DNA from: JBFWIW01 sp050253535
Lineage (GTDB): Bacteria > Bacillota > Clostridia > Oscillospirales > Oscillospiraceae
Direction of reading: 5' to 3'
Length of the DNA stretch: 6,838 nucleotides
Assembly (NCBI GenBank): GCA_050253535.1
Contig: JBFWIW010000096.1
Location: forward strand, 1 to 6,838
The first letter of the stretch is position 1; the number at the start of each line of letters is the position of its first letter. The position numbers were made by a program, and so were the translations under genes. Of this stretch, positions 1 to 5,437 are shown piece by piece. The notes beneath the pieces are model-generated. The model was not told the origin of the DNA. It saw only the letters and a list, made by a program, of their open reading frames with translations, and searched no databases.

Positions 1-410
1 TGCGCGACAAGAAAGGCGATGAAGCGGTATCATTTCTGCTTACGACCGCCATGCTCGTCTTAATCTTTCTGGCGCTCATATCGAGCATGATATACATCAT
101 GCAATACTACAACGCGAGCTACCTTTGCCGCAGGGTCGTTCGCAGCATCGAGGTTACCGGGCTATACGACGAGACAGAAACCATGGATATCATAAGCGGC
201 ATGTCAAACGACAGCTTAGAGGACATTGATGTTCAGGTTGACGCTGTGTACCTCTCAGGCAACAAAATCCAGCTCCGGCAGGCGTTCAGCGTGACGCTAA
301 CGGCAAGCTACAGGATCACCGTCCTACGGTTTGGCAACAGTCCGATTCAAATCGTCCTGCCAATCGAGGTGAAGGTGGCGGGAATGAGCGAGGTGTATCA
401 CAAGGAATGA
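1..410 (+). CDS. TadE/DUF4320-like pseudopilin, membrane-anchored (5' partial)
   Basis: The reading frame is open from base 3, so the gene begins upstream of the window; 135 residues are visible. The first visible residues are RDKKGDEAVSF, followed by a long hydrophobic segment (about residues 11-33) and then a mostly beta-type soluble region ending in GMSEVYHKE. A basic stretch, a Gly, V-x-F and one N-terminal membrane helix is the layout of TadE/TadF pseudopilins. The tail, with an AGMSEVY-type ending, resembles the DUF4320 family of clostridial conjugative elements. The protein would sit in the membrane with its C-terminus outside and may be processed by the prepilin peptidase two genes downstream. 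The usual Glu at +5 after the putative cleavage Gly is Ser here. The stop codon overlaps the next start (ATGA, 407-410), implying translational coupling. The internal ATG at base 51 lies inside the membrane helix and is not a credible start. The pseudopilin class is well supported; the exact family is from memory. Confidence 0.8.
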   Translation, partial: RDKKGDEAVSFLLTTAMLVLIFLALISSMIYIMQYYNASYLCRRVVRSIEVTGLYDETETMDIISGMSNDSLEDIDVQVDAVYLSGNKIQLRQAFSVTLTASYRITVLRFGNSPIQIVLPIEVKVAGMSEVYHKE

Positions 411-835
411 AAAAGCTGCTGAGGGACAGGTCGGGAGGCCTGTCCGTAATCTTTATCGGGCTGGTGTTTTTCCTGCTTGTCGCAGCCTTTCTGGTCATGG
501 AGACCGGGGCGGCGTTCGAGCGCTACTACGCGGCGGAAACCATCATGCAGAGAAGCTGTAACAGCGCCGTTGAAGCAAACATACTGGACGAATATCGGGC
601 GGACAATAACCTGCGTCTGGACGTGCCGGGGGCTATAGATGACTTCCGCGGCTTCATCGCCAGCGACATGCCGGACGGGTATGCCGTAACAATTACCTCA
701 ATCGAAGGAACAGAATCACCGCCCTCCCTCACCGTCACGGGTACTATCACGTTCTCCACGCTGTTTAAGCAGTACGGCTTCGACGACCTGACCATGGACT
801 TTACGGTGAAAGCCACCAACTACAGGGTGATATGA
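407..835 (+). CDS. TadE/TadF-like pseudopilin, single-pass membrane protein
   Basis: This 142-residue protein starts with the basic stretch MKKLLRDRSGG, followed by a hydrophobic helix (about residues 12-31, SVIFIGLVFFLLVAAFLV) and a soluble domain. That domain opens with ETGAAFERYYAAETIMQRSC, likely a helix continuing from the membrane segment, and ends in alternating beta-type sequence (about 92-140). The N-terminal RDxxG...V-x-F pattern matches TadE/TadF minor pseudopilins and parallels the gene just upstream, so the two may be partner subunits. The +5 residue after Gly10 is Ile rather than the canonical Glu. It overlaps the upstream stop and the downstream start by ATGA, so all three genes are probably translated as a unit. 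A possible ribosome-binding site is GAGGTG at 390-395, with AAGGA directly before the ATG. I assign no specific family beyond pseudopilin-like; a generic membrane-anchored extracellular protein of the element remains possible. Confidence 0.72.
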   Translation: MKKLLRDRSGGLSVIFIGLVFFLLVAAFLVMETGAAFERYYAAETIMQRSCNSAVEANILDEYRADNNLRLDVPGAIDDFRGFIASDMPDGYAVTITSIEGTESPPSLTVTGTITFSTLFKQYGFDDLTMDFTVKATNYRVI

Positions 836-1254
836 CGATGGCGAACATAATAGCCGTAATCCTCTGCGCCGCCGCCTTGATTTATGGCGGCGTTGTCGAT
901 TATACACGGCGTGAGATACCTGATTTCGTTCATATTATTCTGATTTTTTCCGGAATTTTAATAGGCTTTTCCGTACCATACGGTATAATGTGTTTGGTAA
1001 CCCCCGCGGTGCTGCTGTTAGCGGCGGCAAAAATCTCAAAAAGCAGGCTCTCGGGAGGCGACTTCAAGCTGCTGTGCGGTCTTGGCTTCGCGTGCGGGCT
1101 GCCGGAGCTGGCAGCGATCCTTTTCCTTGCGCTCGCCGGCGCAATGGTGTGCGGGCTCATCACTCGAAAGCCGATAAATCGAGGCATACCCCTGTGTACT
1201 TACATCGCCCCGGCATACATCGCCGTCAAAGCGCTTACGCTTCTCGCGGCTTAA
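832..1254 (+). CDS. A24-family prepilin peptidase (CpaA/TadV-type, minimal)
   Basis: This 140-residue, strongly hydrophobic protein has about five predicted membrane segments (roughly 4-22, 33-48, 50-66, 84-112 and 122-138). Both catalytic aspartates of the A24 aspartic peptidases are visible: D23 in DYTRREIPD, next to the first helix, and D77 in SGGDFKLL, the GxGD-type motif. Enzymes of this family cut type IV prepilins and Tad pseudopilins after the Gly of the leader on the cytoplasmic face of the membrane. The length fits the minimal CpaA/TadV form, without the N-terminal methyltransferase domain of PilD. Placement right after two pseudopilin-like genes suggests they are its substrates. 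The ATG at 832 overlaps the upstream stop; a second ATG at 838 has better spacing from AGGGTGA (824-830), so the start may be two codons later. Activity and substrates are inferred. Confidence 0.9.
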   Translation: MTMANIIAVILCAAALIYGGVVDYTRREIPDFVHIILIFSGILIGFSVPYGIMCLVTPAVLLLAAAKISKSRLSGGDFKLLCGLGFACGLPELAAILFLALAGAMVCGLITRKPINRGIPLCTYIAPAYIAVKALTLLAA

Positions 1255-1274
1255 TAACAAAACTGGAGGTCATT

Positions 1275-2315
1275 ATGAAGAAAAAAATATCACTGATAAT
1301 CGCCCTTGCGCTCATGCTCAGCGTGTTCTGCGCGACCGGAGCCTCGGCGGCAGAAAGCACTGAGCTCAGCGTGCGTGTCAACGGCTACATCGTGGAATTT
1401 CCCGACGCGCAGCCGTTTGTCGACTCGAATAACCGTACAATGATACCCGTCCGCTTCGCTACCGAGCAGCTCGGCGCGGACGTGAGCTGGAATAACGAGA
1501 CTAAGACGGCGACAATAGAGAAAGACGGCATATCCGTTGCAATCAGCATAGGCGATGCCGACCTCAAGGTTACGCAAAACGGTGAGACAACGACCGTGAC
1601 TATGGACACGGCGGCGATCATACGCGAGAGCCGCACCTACGTGCCGATCAGGTTTGTAGCCGAGGCTCTTGGCGCGTATGTGGACTACTCGGACGTCTGC
1701 AGGGTTGTTGGAATCTATTCCGATGTCCTGACGACGGAGCAGATTGCGACATTAAGAGCATACGACTATACGCAGAGCAAGGCCGCCGTCTCTTATGAAA
1801 CGGCAAAGGGAAAAAAGACCGCTGAGGAGCTGGAATATTTCTACGGTGCCGACCGCGAGAGCTTCAATGGCGAGTTCGGCTATGCCAACGCCCGAGAGCA
1901 TCTGTACAGCTTCTCTACAAGAGCGGCTAAATATCCCTTTGCCAGCCTTGACATTGTGCTGAACGACAGCACGACTGATGAATTCTTCGATCTGCTGGTA
2001 CGGGAAGCGAAAGCCGAGGTTGCCTATGTCTCAGATAATATCAGCTTCAAGTTTATCACGGACACCTCCTGCATCTATCAGGAGGACAACTACAGCGGCA
2101 TTACAACGACAGTGCGCGGTATTGTAGCTATGACGTGCTATATCACCCCCACCGAACTGACCGGTGAAGAAATGGCAACGGCAAATAAGTACGGATTTAC
2201 GCAAATTCTCAAAGGCGAAACCGTATATATCGCCGTAGATATCCATATGAACGCTCAGGCGGATTACTACGTCAACATAAAGACCATCGTGCCCCTTGGC
2301 AGCCAGTATAAATGA
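1275..2315 (+). CDS. Secreted copper-amine-oxidase N-terminal ('stalk') domain protein
   Basis: This 346-residue protein has a clear signal peptide: MKKK, a hydrophobic core, then Ala-Ser-Ala with cleavage probably after residue 25. Residues about 30-148 carry the repeated pattern of the copper amine oxidase N-terminal domain (PF07833-like). NRTMIPVRFATEQLGADVSW (53-72) is echoed by SRTYVPIRFVAEALGAYVDY (119-138), each followed by a short beta hairpin. This domain is a non-catalytic extracellular module in Firmicutes, despite its name. Residues about 150-346 form an unrecognised domain with several Tyr/Phe-rich beta segments and no membrane anchor or LPXTG-type signal. The start is fixed by GGAGGT at 1265-1270; the same frame stays open upstream to base 990, but that part overlaps the peptidase gene and precedes the signal peptide. 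It lies 20 bases after the peptidase and 19 before the next secreted protein. A role on the cell surface or as pilus-associated cargo is inference. Confidence 0.88.
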   Translation: MKKKISLIIALALMLSVFCATGASAAESTELSVRVNGYIVEFPDAQPFVDSNNRTMIPVRFATEQLGADVSWNNETKTATIEKDGISVAISIGDADLKVTQNGETTTVTMDTAAIIRESRTYVPIRFVAEALGAYVDYSDVCRVVGIYSDVLTTEQIATLRAYDYTQSKAAVSYETAKGKKTAEELEYFYGADRESFNGEFGYANAREHLYSFSTRAAKYPFASLDIVLNDSTTDEFFDLLVREAKAEVAYVSDNISFKFITDTSCIYQEDNYSGITTTVRGIVAMTCYITPTELTGEEMATANKYGFTQILKGETVYIAVDIHMNAQADYYVNIKTIVPLGSQYK

Positions 2316-2334
2316 TTATGGAGGTAGGTACTAA

Positions 2335-3810
2335 ATGAAAAAGCGAAAATCTATAGCGTTTCTCTGCACGGTGATCCTGATGATCTCCGTGCTTTCTTTT
2401 TCGGCCTTTGCTGCCTCAAGCAGCTCGATACAAAATCAAATGGCGGCGAACAGCTCCGCGTGGTGGGTGGCATATAACGCGGGCGACACCGCGACCATGA
2501 ATTCGCTTCATCAGGCGAACAACTCCTTGGCAAGCCAGCTCGCGGGTTCGTCCGGCTCGGCAAGCTACGACTCCTCCGCCGGAACCTGGACGATATCCAA
2601 CTCCTCCGGCACCACTACGTCGTCAGGTACCTCAAACGGCAAAACCAATACAGCGACATACAGTACAACAAGCTCCAGCGGCAACACTTCTGCCGTTTCG
2701 TCGACCTCCTACACGGACTCGTCCATTAACGCGTACATGGCAAGCGGCGGCACAAACGAGGGGCTCGCGAGCTCTTACAATAATGCCGCATCAGCCGTTA
2801 CAGAGTCCGGTGAATACGGCGATACAAACGCCACGACCTCGGCGGAAAACGAGGTAGCTGTCGCCAAGCAGCTGTTGGGGCTAACCGATGCCCAGGCTTC
2901 TGCGCTTCAAGCTGACTTAGAAGCAGCAAAGGCAGAATACGACGCGGCTCAGCGGATGTATAATGAGTCCATCGCCAGCGGTGACACGGCGGCGGCGCAA
3001 GCCGCGAAGACGGCCATGTCCGCCGCTCACGATGATGCTCAGGCGGTTCGCGCAACATATAACTATTCGGGCGATTCAAGCACCGCCGAGGACGGCGGCT
3101 ATTATTATGGCGACGGCTCGTCCGGCGGCGACTCCAGCGGCGGTTATTTCACCGTTGACATTACCCCGGCCTACACAATCTCAGCAAGCGCGGGAACTGG
3201 CGGAAGCATATCTCCCTCCGGCAGTCAAAGCGTCGCCAAGGGCGGAAGCAAAGCCTTCACCATCACCCCGGACAGCGGGTACAGGCTTGCGGATGTTAAA
3301 GTGGACGGCGCGTCTGTCGGCGCGGTATCAAGCTACACCTTCAGTAGCATAACCTCCGCGCATACAATAAGCGCCGAGTTTGCCTCCTCCGCATCTCTGA
3401 GCGCCGGAACACCCACGCTCGATGACGGCGGCTCCGACACCCTGAAATCCGGCAACGCGACCAGGAGCGGATATGGCATAACAGCCAGCCTTCCCGTGAC
3501 AGCAGAGCATGTTGAGGACGTTACGGTAACGGCAAGCTATAATTTCACCGGCGCAAAAACTGTATCACTCCAAAATGCCGGCGGCACATGGCAGTTCCCC
3601 GTCAATTCAGATAGCGTGACAGGAGCAAGAAAAATCTACATTCCTGTCGAAACGCCGGACGGCACATACACCATTACCTTCACCGTCAGAGCGCTTGACC
3701 CACAGGCAACAGCGCTGGCTGGCTCAAACGTATACCTCACCCAGACGAGAACCGCTGCCGTGACCATAGACGGCAGTATGTATCAGGATGACGCCACGGG
3801 CGATTCGTAA
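2335..3810 (+). CDS. Secreted Ser/Thr/Gly-rich surface protein with an InlB B-repeat-like domain
   Basis: The gene encodes 491 residues, with GGAGGT at 2320-2325 nine bases before the ATG. A signal peptide (KKRK, hydrophobic core, AFA at 24-26) is followed by a region with SSAWWVAYNAGD (about 40-51). Next is a low-complexity Ser/Thr/Gly/Asn stretch (about 71-170) and an Ala-rich, probably helical or coiled-coil segment (about 171-241). A short Gly/Tyr/Ser/Asp linker (about 245-271) precedes YTISASAGTGGSISPSGSQS (280-299), which with the following ITPDSGYRLADVKVDG and HTISAEFA forms one typical divergent InlB B-repeat domain (PF18998-like, about 280-350). The last 140 residues look like an Ig-like beta sandwich. 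There is no sortase motif or C-terminal membrane helix, so the protein is probably secreted or held non-covalently. An adhesin or mating-contact role fits the context but is unproven. A terminator follows the gene closely. Confidence 0.85.
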   Translation: MKKRKSIAFLCTVILMISVLSFSAFAASSSSIQNQMAANSSAWWVAYNAGDTATMNSLHQANNSLASQLAGSSGSASYDSSAGTWTISNSSGTTTSSGTSNGKTNTATYSTTSSSGNTSAVSSTSYTDSSINAYMASGGTNEGLASSYNNAASAVTESGEYGDTNATTSAENEVAVAKQLLGLTDAQASALQADLEAAKAEYDAAQRMYNESIASGDTAAAQAAKTAMSAAHDDAQAVRATYNYSGDSSTAEDGGYYYGDGSSGGDSSGGYFTVDITPAYTISASAGTGGSISPSGSQSVAKGGSKAFTITPDSGYRLADVKVDGASVGAVSSYTFSSITSAHTISAEFASSASLSAGTPTLDDGGSDTLKSGNATRSGYGITASLPVTAEHVEDVTVTASYNFTGAKTVSLQNAGGTWQFPVNSDSVTGARKIYIPVETPDGTYTITFTVRALDPQATALAGSNVYLTQTRTAAVTIDGSMYQDDATGDS

Positions 3811-3822
3811 TTAATAAGCAGC

Positions 3823-3844
3823 GGCGGCGGGGAAACCTGCCGCC
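3823..3844 (+). promoter_or_regulatory. GC-rich hairpin with GAAA tetraloop just after the secreted-protein gene
   Basis: GGCGGCGGG (3823-3831) pairs with CCTGCCGCC (3836-3844), with one G-U pair, around a GAAA tetraloop. Only a short ATTTT follows, so as a terminator it would be weak. It may protect the 3' end of the upstream mRNA or act in tandem with the terminator 19 bases further on. Confidence 0.6.
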
Positions 3845-3862
3845 ATTTTCAAAAACCATAAC

Positions 3863-3912
3863 AGACAGGGCCGTTTTTCCGAAAGGAATAAGCGGCCCTG
3901 TCTTTCTTTTTT
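3863..3912 (+). terminator. Rho-independent terminator closing the pilus/surface-protein block
   Basis: AGACAGGGCCG (3863-3873) pairs perfectly with CGGCCCTGTCT (3893-3903). The stem continues inward with TTT (3874-3876) on AAG (3890-3892, one wobble), a single bulged U at 3889, and TTCC on GGAA (3877-3880 with 3885-3888), closed by a GAAA tetraloop (3881-3884). The U-rich run TTTCTTTTTT (3903-3912) follows directly. The T-run is only on the downstream + side, so it should work for + strand transcripts. It separates the left block from the methyltransferase block. Confidence 0.92.
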
Positions 3913-3942
3913 CGGGAAAACGTCCGTAACAGGAGGTCTTCC

Positions 3943-4005
3943 ATGATTAACGAATATAGCCTAAGCACGCTACCTCCACCGGGGGAGGTGGAGATAAGTG
4001 AATAG
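3943..4005 (+). CDS. 20-residue leader peptide ORF with a Pro-Pro-Pro-Gly motif, overlapping the methyltransferase start
   Basis: A strong ribosome-binding site, AGGAGGT (3931-3937), stands five bases before the ATG, and the frame stays open for 20 codons to TAG at 4003-4005. The peptide begins MINEYSLSTL and continues with PPPGEVE, encoded by CCT CCA CCG GGG at 3973-3984. Its last codons run through the ribosome-binding site of the next gene and past that gene's GTG start (3998), so stop and start overlap by eight bases. This is the usual geometry for termination-reinitiation or for a leader peptide controlling a downstream gene. I recognise no homologue. The excellent ribosome-binding site and placement argue that it is translated; its size makes chance possible, and a purely regulatory role is inference. 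Confidence 0.6.
   Translation: MINEYSLSTLPPPGEVEISE
3970..3993 (+). promoter_or_regulatory. Hairpin able to sequester the methyltransferase ribosome-binding site
   Basis: The methyltransferase ribosome-binding site GGAGGT (3984-3989) can pair with ACCTCC (3972-3977), extended by two outer pairs (3970-3971 with 3990-3991, one wobble). An alternative register pairs CTCCACC (3974-3980) with GGTGGAG (3987-3993) around a six-base loop. Either fold hides all or part of the site. The 5' arm lies inside the leader ORF, so a ribosome translating the leader would open it. Folding is deduced by eye. Confidence 0.6.
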
Positions 4006-4891
4006 CTTTATGTCCTGGATCGGCGGAAAAATGGCGCTGCGGGAGCTGATTGTGACGCTCTTTCCCGTTGAATACGAGCGGTATATCGAGGTCTTTGGCG
4101 GGGCGGGCTGGGTGCTCTTTCACAAGGACCCCGGCAAGGATTTCGAGGTTTTTAACGACTTCAATGAGCTGCTGGTCAACCTGTACAGATGCGTTAAGGA
4201 ATATCCCGAAGCGCTCAAAAGCTCATTGAAATACGCGCTGAACTCCCGTTCGGAATTCAACCGCATGAAGGACACGCTAACCAACACTTACCCCGGCGAT
4301 CCCGTGGAACGGGCCGCGTGGTTTTACCAGCTTATCCGTTACAGCTACGCTTCGGGGCTGACCAGCTTCGGCAGCCAGCCGCACGATATGAGCTCCAATT
4401 TCCCGCTCTTTGATCAGGCGCACAGTCGGCTGTCTAAGGTGGTAATTGAGAATAAGGATTTTGAGAAGCTCATCAGGCAGTACGACCGCCCAATGAGCTT
4501 TTTCTATCTTGATCCGCCGTATTTTGAAACGGAGGGCTATTACATGAACATCGGCGAAAACGGCTTCACTGCCGCTGACCACCTTCGGCTGCGAGACATT
4601 CTGATGCGCATAGAGGGGAAATTTCTGCTTTCGTACAATGACTGCGCCTTCATACGCGAGCTTTACGACACACCCGGCATTCAAATGGAAACGCATACCC
4701 GCCTGAATAACATCAAGCAGCGCTACGATAACGGGGCGCAGTTTTCCGAGCTGCTCATCGCCAACTACGATATGCGCGAGCGGAGCAGGCGTAATCCCGC
4801 TCAGATGAGCTTATTCGATATATCCAGCGGCAACGAGCTTGTGCTTGCCGAAACGCCAGCGCCGCTCATCAATTATTATCAGGAGGAATAA
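3998..4891 (+). CDS. Adenine-N6 DNA methyltransferase, D12 class (Dam-like), orphan
   Basis: This 297-residue protein shows the landmarks of the MethyltransfD12 family: SWIGGK at 6-11 and YIEVFGGAGWVLF at 29-41 (SAM-binding motif I, FxGxG), EVFNDFN at 50-56, and FFYLDPPYF at 168-176, the catalytic DPPY motif. It should transfer a methyl group from S-adenosylmethionine to the N6 of adenine in a short site; specificity cannot be read from sequence. No restriction endonuclease gene is visible nearby, so it looks like an orphan enzyme, perhaps protecting element DNA from host restriction or marking it for regulation. The GTG start is chosen because GGAGGT (3984-3989) is eight bases upstream, a stop (TAA) lies directly before it in frame, and family members as I recall them start with MNSF. 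Expression may depend on translation of the upstream leader ORF. The C-terminal 40 residues are family-specific and not assignable. Confidence 0.93.
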   Translation: MNSFMSWIGGKMALRELIVTLFPVEYERYIEVFGGAGWVLFHKDPGKDFEVFNDFNELLVNLYRCVKEYPEALKSSLKYALNSRSEFNRMKDTLTNTYPGDPVERAAWFYQLIRYSYASGLTSFGSQPHDMSSNFPLFDQAHSRLSKVVIENKDFEKLIRQYDRPMSFFYLDPPYFETEGYYMNIGENGFTAADHLRLRDILMRIEGKFLLSYNDCAFIRELYDTPGIQMETHTRLNNIKQRYDNGAQFSELLIANYDMRERSRRNPAQMSLFDISSGNELVLAETPAPLINYYQEE

Positions 4892-4894
4892 TTT

Positions 4895-5437
4895 GTGGAG
4901 AACAATCAGAAAGAGACAATGAAGCGTCAGGTGACGCGCATCCCGAGCGATATTTTTGATATCTGCGGCTTCGAGCAGAGCGAAGTGCTCGCCCTTCAAG
5001 CCAGGGACGGCGTAATCGTGCTGAGCAGGCAGAAGCCGACGGTTAAAGAACAGGTGCGCCTTATATCCTCCCTTCTCGACCTGGCGGCAGAGCTGACCAC
5101 AGCGCTTGGAAGGACAACCGGCTTCTGCGACAACTGCGGCGAAGGCTGCGCGTTCGGCCGCGCGGAATGCGTTAAAAACTGTGAGCTGTGCCGGGATATT
5201 CTGGAAGGCGTCGGTATTACGCTTCCCGATTATCTATTGGAGGAAGCGGGCATTCCGAAGGACGCGAAGCTGGAGGCCTTCACAGGCGGTGACGGCGAAA
5301 TCGTGGTGATTGAGTCCGAGAGGCAGTTCGACGTGACCGATTTCCCGCCGCAGGTATTGACCGCGCTCATTGAGAGCGGCGTGTGCATCGCCGCGCTGGA
5401 CGAGCAAATTATGCTGGAGGAAACGGGCGATGAATGA
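4895..5437 (+). CDS. Putative AbrB/MazE-like tandem-domain protein with six-cysteine cluster
   Basis: The protein has 180 residues. Residues about 11-46 (RQVTRIPSDIFDICGF...DGVIVLSR) and about 108-140 (ITLPDYLLEEAGIPKDAKLE...GEIVVIE) each resemble the beta-hairpin AbrB/SpoVT DNA-binding unit, including the hydrophobic-Pro and GI-x-x-x-x-x-L pattern. Between them lie a probable helix (50-71) and a cysteine cluster, FCDNCGEGC...ECVKNCELC, with Cys at 78, 81, 85, 92, 96 and 99. AbrB units normally dimerise, so two in one chain could form an intramolecular DNA-binding fold. The cysteines suggest zinc or Fe-S binding. A transcription regulator of the element is the likeliest role but is inferred; an antitoxin-like or structural role is also possible, and no toxin gene is adjacent. 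The GTG start follows AGGAGG (4881-4886) by eight bases; that site sits in the last codons of the methyltransferase. An in-frame ATG at 4919 is less well placed. Confidence 0.75.
   Translation: MENNQKETMKRQVTRIPSDIFDICGFEQSEVLALQARDGVIVLSRQKPTVKEQVRLISSLLDLAAELTTALGRTTGFCDNCGEGCAFGRAECVKNCELCRDILEGVGITLPDYLLEEAGIPKDAKLEAFTGGDGEIVVIESERQFDVTDFPPQVLTALIESGVCIAALDEQIMLEETGDE

Noticed and set aside
990..1274. Upstream extension of the stalk-domain protein by 95 codons
   Set aside because: It lies in another frame of the prepilin peptidase gene, and the true start at 1275 has GGAGGT upstream and begins a signal peptide.
2560..2850. DNA tandem repeat in the Ser/Thr-rich part of the surface protein
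   Set aside because: The protein is low-complexity, but the codons vary and I see no repeating DNA unit of constant length.
3943..4010. Programmed frameshift joining the leader ORF to the methyltransferase
   Set aside because: The GGGGG run after the Pro codons looked slippery, but the methyltransferase frame has a TAA stop at 3995-3997, directly before its GTG, so a shift before that point cannot make a fusion.
4277..4696. 139-codon open frame on the minus strand
   Set aside because: It is antisense to the catalytic part of the methyltransferase gene, with no family resemblance.
5370..5429. Upstream extension of the DUF3849 protein by 20 codons
   Set aside because: It overlaps the preceding gene, has no ribosome-binding site, and the family-like N-terminus begins at 5430 after GGAGG.
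4895..5437. Toxin-antitoxin pair based on the AbrB/MazE-like pattern
   Set aside because: Neither neighbour resembles a known toxin: one is a D12 methyltransferase, the other a DUF3849 protein.
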